A stretch of DNA of 64,000 nucleotides from Flammeovirgaceae bacterium (lineage in GTDB: Bacteria; Bacteroidota; Bacteroidia; Cytophagales; Cyclobacteriaceae): the NCBI GenBank assembly GCA_016712035.1, contig JADJRT010000004.1, forward strand, positions 124,001 to 188,000. The letters are read 5' to 3'. Shown here piece by piece: positions 20,178 to 28,375 of this stretch. Both the position numbers and the translations under genes were made by a program. A model generated the notes under the pieces. It was not told the origin of the DNA. It did not search any database and was given only the letters and a program-made list of their open reading frames with translations. How positions within the stretch are numbered: the stretch's first letter is position 1; each line of letters opens with the position of its first letter.

Positions 20178-20402
20178 ATGGGTGCGGTGGGATTGAAATC
20201 TTCGCGGTGGACTCCGGAGAGACTTAGACAATTTAAAGGATTTGAAAACTTCAGTGATGAAGAAGCAGAAAGAGCTATTGAGACCATCGAAAGACTGGCT
20301 CGCATCTTGCTTTCAATTCACATGAGAAACTATCAAGAAAATGAAAAATCTGAAAATTCTTCAAAACTTCGGGAAGGGTCAAAAGAAAATCAAGAGTGGT
20401 AG
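20178..20402 (+). CDS. small hypothetical protein of the mobile element
   Basis: A 74-aa protein preceded by a purine-rich stretch (AAGGAGCGAAAG) that would serve as a strong ribosome binding site, unusual for this genome. It is helical and charged, with a motif WTPERLRQFKGFENFSDEEA and then an ERAIETIERLARILLSI helix. It looks like a small DNA- or protein-binding factor, but I recognise no family. Its 3' end overlaps the recombinase start by 62 bp in another frame, so the two are probably translated together. It could act as a recombination accessory factor; that is conjecture from position. Confidence 0.55.
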   Translation: MGAVGLKSSRWTPERLRQFKGFENFSDEEAERAIETIERLARILLSIHMRNYQENEKSENSSKLREGSKENQEW

Positions 20403-21948
20403 CAAGAATGCAATTATTTATACGCGAGTATCAAGTAAAGAGCAAACGGAAAATCTGAGTCTTGAAGTTCAGCTAAAAGGGTGTGAACAATTTGCCATCA
20501 AGAACTCACTACAAGTGAAAGGAAGATTTGGAGGAACATACGAGAGTGCTCAGACAGATGAAAGAAATGAGTTCAAGCGAATGGTCAACTTCGCAAAAAA
20601 TTATAAAGAAGGAATTGCTTACATCGTTGTTTACAGTCTCGAAAGATTTAGCCGCACGGGTGAAAATGCAATTTGGTTATCGAGGCAATTAAGAGAGTTA
20701 GGAATTGCAATTGTTTCAGTTACTCAACCAATTGATACAAGTAATCCTTCAGGAGTATTACAACAAAACATTCTATTCTTATTCAGTCAATACGACAATG
20801 ATTTAAGACGTCAGAAGTGTGTTGCAGGAATGAAGGAAAAGTTTGTAAGAGGTGAATGGGTTGGTGGTGCTCCCATTGGATATTTCTACGATCGGTCAGA
20901 TACCAGAGTTCAACGAATTGTTCCCAACGAACAAGGGAAGTTGATACGCAAAGCTTTTGAAATGAAAGTCCACGAAAAGCTTTCAAACACTGAGATCGCT
21001 GAAAGGCTTTCCAAGCGTGGATTAAAACTTAGCAGAAAGAGAATTTCAGAAATATTAAGGAATCCATTCTACTGTGGATTCCTTTCTCATTCTTTACTGG
21101 AAGGACAAGTGGTGAAAGGAAATCATGAACCTATTGTTTCCGACAAAATCTTCTTTCTGGCAAACGAGGTTATTAAAGAATCTAAAGCCAATCTTTCAGG
21201 GTACAAGCATAAAAAGGAAAATGACAATGTTCCTTTAAAACAATTTGTTTATTGCGCAGAGTGTGGCACTCCGTTTACTGCCTATATCGTTAAAAGCAAG
21301 CAGTTGTATTACTATAAGTGCAATAAGATAGGATGTAAGTGTAATAAAAGCGCCAAGCATCTTCATGCTCGTTTCCAAGAGCTTTTATCTGCGTTCCAAA
21401 CTAATGAATTGTGGGTACCCGTATTACGAGATAAAATTCTTGAACAGTATGAGGAGGTAGTTAAAGAGAATGCTTCAGGCAATAAGGAAATAAAAACTAA
21501 ACTAACAGAGCTGAAACAGAAGCTTGAAAAAGTTGAGGAAAGATTTGCGTATGGTGAAATCGATAGATCGATTTATGAGAAGATTTCAGAAAAATTAAAG
21601 GCTGAGTTAACTGACTTAAGCAATGAAATTGAAAAGTCATCTTTGATTTTATCGAACCCACTAGACCAGGTGAATAAAGCACTTGAAATCATGTCAAATT
21701 TGGTGAATTTGTGGCTTTCTGGTGGGTCTAAGGAGAAGAAGAATATCCAAAATTTACTCTTTCCGAAAGGATTATTGTATGATCGAAAAATAGACCATTA
21801 TCGAACCGATGAGGTCAATCCAGTACTAGCTCTAACTTACTCATTCTCAGAGTCGCTAAGACAAAATGAAAGCGGACAGGAAGGAAAAATTCCTCACCTG
21901 TCCGCTTTGGTAGTCCCAACGGGAATCGAACCCGTGTTACCAGAATGA
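20341..21948 (+). CDS. large serine recombinase (site-specific integrase)
   Basis: The frame encodes 535 aa. Residues about 24-165 are a resolvase domain with the catalytic serine in YTRVSS (S31) and the YSLERFSRTGENA helix. A recombinase domain follows (GGAPIGYFYDRSD, RISEILRNPFYCG), then a zinc ribbon (CAEC with CNKIGCKC), then a coiled coil around residues 360-440. It should integrate and excise the element. The last roughly 25 codons are odd: they run through a hairpin terminator and then tRNA-Glu antisense (PTGIEPVLPE), so the C-terminus is probably encoded by host DNA beyond the integration junction. The native C-terminus may be shorter or different in the circular form. Confidence 0.9.
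   Translation: MKNLKILQNFGKGQKKIKSGSKNAIIYTRVSSKEQTENLSLEVQLKGCEQFAIKNSLQVKGRFGGTYESAQTDERNEFKRMVNFAKNYKEGIAYIVVYSLERFSRTGENAIWLSRQLRELGIAIVSVTQPIDTSNPSGVLQQNILFLFSQYDNDLRRQKCVAGMKEKFVRGEWVGGAPIGYFYDRSDTRVQRIVPNEQGKLIRKAFEMKVHEKLSNTEIAERLSKRGLKLSRKRISEILRNPFYCGFLSHSLLEGQVVKGNHEPIVSDKIFFLANEVIKESKANLSGYKHKKENDNVPLKQFVYCAECGTPFTAYIVKSKQLYYYKCNKIGCKCNKSAKHLHARFQELLSAFQTNELWVPVLRDKILEQYEEVVKENASGNKEIKTKLTELKQKLEKVEERFAYGEIDRSIYEKISEKLKAELTDLSNEIEKSSLILSNPLDQVNKALEIMSNLVNLWLSGGSKEKKNIQNLLFPKGLLYDRKIDHYRTDEVNPVLALTYSFSESLRQNESGQEGKIPHLSALVVPTGIEPVLPE
21871..21906 (-). terminator. hairpin terminator of tRNA-Glu
   Basis: A 10-bp perfect stem (AGCGGACAGG at 21871-21880 with CCTGTCCGCT at 21897-21906) and an inner 5-bp stem. 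On the minus strand it is followed by a T-rich stretch. It lies 4 bp beyond the tRNA 3' end, so it should terminate tRNA-Glu transcription. It also lies inside the recombinase reading frame. Confidence 0.75.
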
Positions 21949-21982
21949 AAATCTGGTGTCCTAACCCCTAGACGATGGGACC
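21911..21982 (-). tRNA. tRNA-Glu (anticodon UUC)
   Basis: A 72-nt cloverleaf on the minus strand begins GGTCCCATCGTCTAGGGGTT. The anticodon arm is CCAGA-TTTTCAT-TCTGG, giving anticodon TTC. The T arm is ACGGG-TTCGATT-CCCGT. The acceptor stem pairs 7 bp with a G-U first pair, and A is the discriminator. CCA is not encoded. The gene abuts the right end of the integrated element. Confidence 0.96.
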
Positions 21983-22130
21983 GTCTTAAAATTTCGAGTC
22001 GCAAAGATAAATCCACTATCCGCAAATGCAAACGTAACCGTTAAAAAAGTTACCCACACAACTTATATTTCATTGGTTTTGGCACCAAGTAAGCCTATTT
22101 TTGACATCGCAATTTTAAACCTCTATCACA

Positions 22131-23128
22131 ATGACAAAAGTTGGAATAAATGGATTTGGTCGCATCGGCCGCCTTGCTTTCAGAGCTGCCATGGGCCGCA
22201 AGGACATTGAAATCGTGGGTATTAATGATCTGGTTGATCCGGATTACATGGCCTACATGTTGAAGTACGACTCAACCCATGGTAAGTTTGAGGGTACAGT
22301 AGAAGTAAAAGATGGCAACCTGATTGTAAACGGAAAAAAAATCCGCGTAACCGCAGAAAAAGATCCTGCTAACCTTAAATGGAATGAGGTAGGTGCCGAA
22401 ATAATAATTGAATGTACCGGCTTATTTCTTACGCAAGTCGATGGCCAGAAGCACATTGCCGCTGGTGCTAAAAAAGTAGTATTCTCGCGCCTGCGAAAGA
22501 CGATACCCCAACCTTTGTAATGGGTGTAAATCATAAAAATTTAAATGCAAGTCATACCATTGTATCGAACGCATCGTGTACCACCAACTGCCTGGCGCCA
22601 ATCGCCAAGGTATTGAACGACAAGTTTGGAATTGTTGAAGGTCTGATGAGCACGGTACATGCGGTAACCGCCACACAAAAAACAGTGGATGGTCCTTCAA
22701 CCAAAGACTGGAGAGGTGGGCGTGGTGGTTTCTCGAATATTATCCCTTCTTCAACCGGTGCTGCCAAAGCAGTTGGTTTGGTGTTACCCGAGCTAAAAGG
22801 AAAACTTACAGGCATGTCGTTCCGGGTTCCGGTAGCGAATGTATCGGTAGTTGACCTTACAGTGAAGTTAGAAAAGGCTGCATCTTATGAAGATATTAAG
22901 AAAGCGATGAAGGATGCATCGGAAGGTGAATTGAAAGGTATTTTAGGATATACAGAAGACGATGTAGTGTCTCAGGACTTTGTGGGCGATGCGCGTACGT
23001 CAATATTCGATGCGAAAGCCGGCATTGCTCTGAATGATAAATTTGTGAAAGTGGTTGCCTGGTATGATAACGAGTGGGGTTATTCAAACAAGTTGATTGA
23101 CCTGGTGCAGGAACTGGCTAAGAAGTAA
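22131..23128 (+). CDS. gapA: glyceraldehyde-3-phosphate dehydrogenase, type I (frameshifted)
   Basis: The repaired product is 332 aa, the normal length. It oxidises glyceraldehyde-3-phosphate to 1,3-bisphosphoglycerate with NAD in glycolysis. It shows the Rossmann motif GINGFGRIGRLAFRAA at the N-terminus, the catalytic cysteine in SNASCTTNCLAP, the catalytic histidine in HAVTATQKT and the C-terminal WYDNEWGYSNKLIDL. The frame breaks at about 22487, where one base is missing after TTCTC. Restoring it gives FSAPAKDDTPTFVMGVNH, the expected sequence, so an assembly error is the simplest explanation for a central enzyme. It has its own terminator. Confidence 0.95.
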
Positions 23129-23149
23129 AATGTAAATAGATTAATGGAG

Positions 23150-23193
23150 ACGCTGTCTCGAAGTTAAAGGCTTTGAGGCAGCGTTTTCTTTTT
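23150..23193 (+). terminator. rho-independent terminator after gapA
   Basis: A 14-bp stem with wobble pairs (ACGCTGTCTCGAAG at 23150-23163 against CTTTGAGGCAGCGT at 23171-23184), a 7-nt loop and a T-rich tail (TTTTCTTTTT). It sits 22 bp after the gapA stop and just before the convergent outer-membrane gene, which it may also serve. Confidence 0.8.
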
Positions 23194-23196
23194 GGG

Positions 23197-24033
23197 TTAA
23201 AGTTTCAGATACGCCCCTATACTCCAGTTGGGTGAGGCCAGAATATTTCGGCCGGCAAAGGCAAAACCACCCGAGCCCGATACACCCCACTTGTCATTTA
23301 ATTGATAGTTAAGTTCTAACGTAGGGGATACATATTCTGTATTATTCGAAAAGATTCCATTCTGTGCTTCCTCGGCATTACCGTTGTAAAGCGATTGAAT
23401 CACATTTAATTTTAGAATAGGAATAAACTTCTTGAGGGTTAAACCTACCTCTGCGCCAAAGCGCACTTCGTCCGAAAAGCTATTGGTGCGGTTGTTAAAT
23501 CCTGCATAAGCAGATACATAAACGGGCTTGGGGTAAAACGAATAACTGGCGTCCACCTTAAGCATTTGATTAAACTCGCCATCACCTGTTTGTAAAATTT
23601 GGCTAGAGCCACCAGCCGCAACACCCAAAGGCAAACCGAAAAGTAATGTGGCACTTACCACCACAGGTTTGTTTACAATCAGTCCGTATTTAATGGAGAT
23701 ATCGGTATCGCCAATAGATTGAAGTGCATCGCCCGGTTCGGTGTTTCCACTTTGGTTGTATTGAATTTCATTCAGTGTATTGCGAACAAAAAAAGGAAAA
23801 TAGACGATACCTGTTAGTTGGCTGGAAAAACCATACTCGCCATAGATACTCGTGGTATACAACCGCACCGTGGTGATATCGACAATAGAACCATCTGGCG
23901 CAAAGAAATTGGAAGAACCAATAAAGTTCTGTGACAACTTAAAGTAACCACCCCGTTTGGGTTGGGGCCAACCCCCGCCACCAAAAGTCTGAATGGATAC
24001 ACAAATCAATAATATGAAAATTAGCTTCTTCAT
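23197..24033 (-). CDS. outer membrane beta-barrel protein
   Basis: A 278-aa protein with a signal peptide (MKKLIFILLICVSIQTFGG) followed by alternating beta-strand sequence to the C-terminus (SIGAYLKL). Patterns such as LTGIVYFPFF, DTDISIKYGLIV and LLFGLPLG, with a repeated strand-turn layout, resemble small transporters of the MetA-phenol-degradation-like outer membrane family. The fit is loose, so function is left open. The start codon overlaps the stop of the upstream Ig-like lipoprotein gene (TAATG), implying coupled translation and possibly a shared surface complex. Confidence 0.65.
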   Translation of the reverse strand: MKKLIFILLICVSIQTFGGGGWPQPKRGGYFKLSQNFIGSSNFFAPDGSIVDITTVRLYTTSIYGEYGFSSQLTGIVYFPFFVRNTLNEIQYNQSGNTEPGDALQSIGDTDISIKYGLIVNKPVVVSATLLFGLPLGVAAGGSSQILQTGDGEFNQMLKVDASYSFYPKPVYVSAYAGFNNRTNSFSDEVRFGAEVGLTLKKFIPILKLNVIQSLYNGNAEEAQNGIFSNNTEYVSPTLELNYQLNDKWGVSGSGGFAFAGRNILASPNWSIGAYLKL

Positions 24034-24955
24034 TAATTTAAATCAGCGTATCCAAAAGTTACCGTTGCTGGTTTGCATAAAATGATTACATACTGATAGT
24101 CTAACAAACCGGTTGTAGGACTAATGGCTGTAATGTCAAAAGTTTTAGCACCATTAGTTGTTATCTGTGCCACTTCCAAACCACTCGCCCGCACTTGGGC
24201 GCCATTGGTTGAATTAGCTAGATAAACGAAAGTGCCGAGGGCGAAACTTGTTTGAAAATTATTGCTGAGTTGAAGTATCAACTTGTTATCCATCACATTC
24301 AGCGTTGCTGTGCCGGCTGCGGTGTAGCCACCAGCCCCCACAAAGCTACCCGACCGGCCTCCACCCACCGAAAGCGTTATCACATTGCTCTTCACGCCTT
24401 CCGATTTCGCATGAACATCCACCATGCCCATACCCAATCCGGTAACTACTCCCATATTATCTACTGATGCAATGGATGCGTTTTCACTAAACCATTCAAT
24501 CGTTCGATCCCTAACGCCTGCGCTTCAATTTTTTACCTCACTGAAAGCGATACTGTTCCACCAATAGCTAAGGAAGTTTGATTGCCTGGTGTGCTAATCT
24601 CTACACTAGCTACTTGATTTTGATCTAAAACAACATTTACCTGAAAGGAAGATTCGGCAGTATTAAACGAGACAACAATAGTTGCCTGACCCGATGCGTT
24701 GCCTGTCACTAAGCCATCCTCATTTACTGAAGCAATTAGTGAGTTAGACGATGACCAGACAAGATCGACCATTTGCTCCACGCCATATTGGTCGTAGTAT
24801 ATAGCTGTTGATTGATAGGTATTCCCGTTTAGTATGGCAACGGGTTGCGACTCGGTTTCAATACTCTCTCCAACAATCGGATCATCGAGATAATCAACGC
24901 CAATACATCCGGCAAAAAAGAGAAGGCCTGATAATAATAAACTGTATTTAAGCAT
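24033..24955 (-). CDS. surface lipoprotein with bacterial Ig-like (Big_2) repeats (frameshifted)
   Basis: The product would be about 305 aa. It has a lipoprotein signal (MLKYSLLLSGLLFFAGC), then Ig-like repeats of the Big_2 type: VWSSSNSLIASVNEDGLVTG is one unit, and a second (IEWFSENASIASVDN then GVVTGLG) lies in another frame. The frame is lost between about 24456 and 24533, with at least two small indels. Sequences on both sides fit the repeat pattern, so the gene was recently intact or is misread. Role: probably cell-surface adhesion or a partner of the barrel protein encoded next to it. Confidence 0.6.
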
Positions 24956-25219
24956 TTGCTCAATTATTAAAGGTTAAAGAAAAGCAAGAAAATCAAGCTT
25001 AAGGGTCAAAAGGACGACAAAGTGGCTATTTGAGGACTTCAATGAAGTCGATTAACCAGCATCTAACTGAATATCAGCTAAATAAAAACAACTTCTGCAC
25101 GCTGGTTGATGTAAAAAGGACTTAAAAATTTATTTACGGATGTATGATTTAAGGCCTTATCGAAAAAATAGTTCGCTGGCAAGAACGCACATTTGAGATG
25201 CTAACCGCACTAAAAAATT
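24956..25219. other. intergenic stretch without recognisable gene
   Basis: Between the divergent Ig-like lipoprotein gene and a small membrane ORF. It is AT-rich and contains no frame with conserved features. It must hold the promoter of the minus-strand lipoprotein operon and probably one for the small plus-strand ORF. I could not place either with confidence. Confidence 0.4.
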
Positions 25220-25372
25220 ATGGCTATGAAAGGGTTGACGAACGTGAGCGTACAGGCCAGAATGAAACAATTGCTGGTATTAATTGCGCTGGTACTGATT
25301 GGAATCCTATTTACACTTACCGTTAAGGCAAGTGAAGAAGTTGACTCCAAAATTAAATTGGAGAATAAGTAG
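25220..25372 (+). CDS. small single-pass membrane protein, hypothetical
   Basis: A 50-aa ORF starting at ATG 25220 (a second Met at residue 3 is possible). Residues 16-36 are a clear hydrophobic helix (KQLLVLIALVLIGILFTLTV) flanked by positive residues on the N-side and an acidic/basic tail (SEEVDSKIKLENK). This layout suggests an inner-membrane peptide with N-in topology. It has a hairpin terminator about 70 bp downstream. No family recognised. Confidence 0.45.
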   Translation: MAMKGLTNVSVQARMKQLLVLIALVLIGILFTLTVKASEEVDSKIKLENK

Positions 25373-25437
25373 AATGATCTATTAATGAGATAATAAAGAG
25401 GTTAGGAAACTAACCCGTTAAGATAGGGTGTTTGGTA

Positions 25438-25472
25438 AAGCCTCTGTGGGAAACTACAGGGGTTTTCTTTTT
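25438..25472 (+). terminator. rho-independent terminator
   Basis: A stem of CCTCTGT (25441-25447) with ACAGGGG (25456-25462), one wobble pair, extended by flanking A/T pairs, then TTTTCTTTTT. A smaller hairpin (GGTTA/TAACC near 25400-25415) precedes it. It ends just before the aminotransferase gene. Confidence 0.6.
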
Positions 25473-25500
25473 ATGACTGTTTCAGTTCCTGTTTGTAGCT

Positions 25501-26688
25501 TTGCCTCATGTACTGCAGGAAACTTTTCTTCATACACTGGCACCAACTTCTCCTTACCCGTTTCTTATAGCTATCGAACGAGCTGAGGGTGTTTATCTGT
25601 ATGGGCCTGACGGAAAATCCTACATGGATATGATCTCAGGCATCGGGGTTAGTGCCATCGGTCATCGGCATCCGCATGTTATTCAAGCCATCAAGAATCA
25701 ACTCGATAAACATTTACATGTGATGGTGTATGGCGAATATATTCAAAGTGCTTCAAATACATTAGCCGAGAAGGTAACCTCGCTCCTTCCTCCAGCACTC
25801 AATTGTATTTACTTTGTAAACTCTGGAACCGAAGCCAATGAAGCAGCCTTAAAGTTGGCAAAACGGTATACCGGAAGAACAGAAATAATTTCATGTCGTA
25901 AGTCTTATCATGGAAGTACGCATGGTTCGCTTAGCGTATCAGGCAATGAAGTAAAGAAGCAAGCCTTCCGACCGTTATTGCCCGATGTTCGGTTTATTGA
26001 TTTCAATAAAATTTCGGATCTCGAAAAAATCACGGAACGGACCGCCTGTGTGATAATGGAAACTATTCAAGGCGATGCCGGTGTGCGAATTCCTGATAAG
26101 GAATATTTGAAAGCTGTAAGAAAACGATGCAATGAGACGGGAGCGCTTCTAATTCTAGATGAAATACAATGTGGCATGGGGCGAACCGGCAAGTTATTTG
26201 CATTCGAGCATTTTGGAATTGTGCCCGATATTCTTACGGTGGCCAAAGCATTTGGCGGAGGTTTGCCCATCGGAGCTTTTATAGCGTCAGAAGAAAAAAT
26301 GAAAACTCTTTCACGCGATCCGATGCTTGGTCATATTACTACCTTTGGGGGCAATCCCGTTTGTTGTGCTTCGGCTCTTGCCACTCTTGAAGTAATTGAA
26401 AAAGAAAATCTTTTGGCAACCGTAGAAAGCAAAGGACAACTATTCGAAGGATTATTGCAGCATCCAAAAATAAAAACGATGCGAAGAATCGGGCTACTGT
26501 TTGCGTTTGATTTCGATTCGGAACAGACTGTAAACAGTATTGTAAACTACGCGAAGGAAAATGGCGTGATCTGTTATTGGTTTCTATCTCACCCCAATAG
26601 TTTCCGGATTGCTCCACCTCTTACCATTACGGAACAAGAAATTAAAAAAGCATGTTCTGTTATTTTGCAAGCCATTGATCAAGCGTAA
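25501..26688 (+). CDS. class III aminotransferase, acetylornithine/ornithine type
   Basis: A 395-aa PLP enzyme, typical fold type I length. It shows SGIGVSAIGHRHP, the PLP phosphate loop NSGTEANEAALKLAKRYTG, the Asp/Gln motif ILDEIQCGMGRTGK, and the PLP lysine K249 in TVAKAFGGGLPIGAF. It transfers amino groups between a terminal-amino substrate (acetylornithine, ornithine or a similar omega-amine) and 2-oxoglutarate. No arginine biosynthesis gene is nearby, so the exact substrate is uncertain. The start is TTG at 25501; nearby ATGs lie in other frames. AI-2E starts 38 bp downstream. Confidence 0.82.
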   Translation: MPHVLQETFLHTLAPTSPYPFLIAIERAEGVYLYGPDGKSYMDMISGIGVSAIGHRHPHVIQAIKNQLDKHLHVMVYGEYIQSASNTLAEKVTSLLPPALNCIYFVNSGTEANEAALKLAKRYTGRTEIISCRKSYHGSTHGSLSVSGNEVKKQAFRPLLPDVRFIDFNKISDLEKITERTACVIMETIQGDAGVRIPDKEYLKAVRKRCNETGALLILDEIQCGMGRTGKLFAFEHFGIVPDILTVAKAFGGGLPIGAFIASEEKMKTLSRDPMLGHITTFGGNPVCCASALATLEVIEKENLLATVESKGQLFEGLLQHPKIKTMRRIGLLFAFDFDSEQTVNSIVNYAKENGVICYWFLSHPNSFRIAPPLTITEQEIKKACSVILQAIDQA

Positions 26689-26725
26689 ACTAAACTATAT
26701 ACTTGCTTATTAAAAGCACAGCAAC

Positions 26726-27826
26726 ATGAAGCAAACTGAAACTTTTGACAGGCTTGATTACACTTATAAACTTCTCGTAATTATCGCATTAGTAATCACC
26801 GCAAGTCTGCTAGCCAGTGACATCGTGGTGCCCATCTTGATTTCAGCGATTCTTGCGATCGTACTTTTACCTGTTGTAAAGCGATTCGAAAAAAAAATGT
26901 CAGCTACGCTTTCCATTACTTTGGTATTAATTGGTTCATTCTTGTTTTTTATAATGGTGGGCGTGCTCATCATCAATCAAGTAAAAGATTTGGTAAGTGA
27001 TTTGCCCCAATTAGAATCTAGATTCAGCAGCCTGGTAGATCGCCTCAGTGAAACACTAAACACCTTTGGGGTTAGCGCAACCGAACAAAATCAACTCTTA
27101 AAACGAGGGCTTAGTACACTGGGCTCTTACGCCACCGATTTACTGGCAGCCACCACCAACATTATTTCGCTGGTTATTCAGGTACCTATTTACATATTTT
27201 TGTTCCTCATTTACCGCAATCGCTTCAGGGTGTTTATGATGAGCTTGTTGCCCGATGCTCAAGATATAACCTGGAAACGAGATGTTGAAAATGTTATTCG
27301 TGGTTACATTTCCGGATTACTTTTGGTAACGCTGATTATTGCCGTCCTAAACAGTGTAGGTTTATTGATACTTGGTATTGAGCATGCTATCTTCTTTGGA
27401 ATTCTATCAGGCGTACTAACTATTATTCCATATGTAGGAATTTTTATTGGAGCTACCTTACCGGTTTTAATGGCATTGCTTACCAAAGATAGTCTTTGGT
27501 ATCCGGTAGGAGTAATCATTATTTTTTCAATCGTTCAATTTCTAGAGGGCAATTTCATTACACCACGAATCACCGGCTCCAAGGTTAGCATCAACGCGCT
27601 GGCTGCCATTTTCTCATTGCTGATTGGGGGAAAAATCTTGGGCATCGCAGGAATGATTTTGGCTATTCCACTCCTCGGACTTTCCAAAATAATACTTTCG
27701 AACACCCGTCACTTAAAAGCCTTCGTTATTTTAATTGAGGATGTACCCATCGAAAATATTTCAGAAGGACCACAAGACCATGCTTCGAATGATGCGCATC
27801 AAAGCGATTCAACAACCAAATTATGA
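26726..27826 (+). CDS. AI-2E family transporter
   Basis: A 366-aa integral membrane protein with about eight hydrophobic segments. Diagnostic parts are the N-terminal pair of helices (LLVIIALVITASLLASDIVVPILISAIL), a central soluble stretch (about 90-140), and the C-terminal half with GVLTIIPYVGIFIGATLPVL and QFLEGNFITPRITGSKVSINALAAI. The family includes the E. coli AI-2 exporter TqsA and Na+/H+ antiporters, so the cargo is not settled. Its last 28 bp overlap the 3' end of hslV on the other strand. Confidence 0.9.
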   Translation: MKQTETFDRLDYTYKLLVIIALVITASLLASDIVVPILISAILAIVLLPVVKRFEKKMSATLSITLVLIGSFLFFIMVGVLIINQVKDLVSDLPQLESRFSSLVDRLSETLNTFGVSATEQNQLLKRGLSTLGSYATDLLAATTNIISLVIQVPIYIFLFLIYRNRFRVFMMSLLPDAQDITWKRDVENVIRGYISGLLLVTLIIAVLNSVGLLILGIEHAIFFGILSGVLTIIPYVGIFIGATLPVLMALLTKDSLWYPVGVIIIFSIVQFLEGNFITPRITGSKVSINALAAIFSLLIGGKILGIAGMILAIPLLGLSKIILSNTRHLKAFVILIEDVPIENISEGPQDHASNDAHQSDSTTKL

Positions 27827-28335
27827 TTGGTATAAATACAAATGTCAGCAGCAATCATCATGCTTTCTCGAACTATCTCTTCAGCCGAAAGTTGGGGAGC
27901 ATGTTTCTTTAATGCCAGCGCAGCCGATTGTGCGTACATAGCACCTGAACCAATAGCAGCAACCTGATTATCGGGTTCCAATACATCCCCGGTTCCTGAA
28001 ATTACCAGAATCTCATCTTTATTAGCGGCAATCAACATGGCTTCCAGTCTACGCAGAAAGCGATCCATACGCCAGTCTTTGGCCAATTCAATCGCAGCTC
28101 GTTTCATATTGCCGCCATGCGCATTTAGCTTTTCATCGAAGCGATCAAGAAGTGTAAAGGCATCGGCCGTAGAGCCGGCAAAACCCACAACCACTTTCCC
28201 CTCCTGCAGTTTACGGATCTTCTTTACATTACTTTTAGCTATGGTATTACCCATCGTTGCCTGGCCATCGCCAGCAATAGAAACTTTTCCATTGTGAAGG
28301 ACGGCAAGAATGGTTGTAGAATGTATTTTTTCCAT
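27799..28335 (-). CDS. hslV: ATP-dependent protease subunit HslV
   Basis: A 178-aa T1-family peptidase, the proteolytic ring of the HslUV (ClpYQ) protease. The catalytic threonine is exposed after removal of the short leader (MEKIHS before TTILAV). Other hallmarks are GDGQATMGNT, KVVVGFAGSTADAFTLLDRFDEKL and GSGAMYAQSAALAL. The partner ATPase gene hslU is not in this window. It lies 40 bp downstream of pdhC in the same direction and may share its transcript. Confidence 0.95.
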   Translation of the reverse strand: MEKIHSTTILAVLHNGKVSIAGDGQATMGNTIAKSNVKKIRKLQEGKVVVGFAGSTADAFTLLDRFDEKLNAHGGNMKRAAIELAKDWRMDRFLRRLEAMLIAANKDEILVISGTGDVLEPDNQVAAIGSGAMYAQSAALALKKHAPQLSAEEIVRESMMIAADICIYTNHNLVVESL

Positions 28336-28375
28336 GGGCTTATTCAGGGGATCGTATGAGCAGTTATGCTCGGGT

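Larger units (their letters stand above)
13600..21870 (+). mobile_element. integrative element with polyvalent helicase/methyltransferase and serine recombinase
   Basis: Five same-strand genes lie between the cupin gene and tRNA-Glu: methyltransferase-helicase, RecA-like ATPase protein, holin-like protein, small protein and serine recombinase. None belongs to the chromosomal backbone. The Sbno-type helicase fused to a methyltransferase is typical of phage and conjugative-element polyvalent proteins. The right end is near the tRNA-Glu terminator, because the recombinase frame runs through it. The left end is not defined and lies somewhere in 13469-13691; I found no convincing direct repeat. 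There are no structural, packaging or transfer genes, so it may be a satellite, a defence island or a remnant. Confidence 0.65.

Noticed and set aside
13547..21918. Imperfect 11-bp match GGTAGTACCAA (13547) to GGTAGTCCCAA at the tRNA-Glu 3' end as attL/attR core
   Set aside because: One mismatch in 11 bp over two few-hundred-base regions is close to what chance would give, and serine integrase cores are usually shorter and exact.
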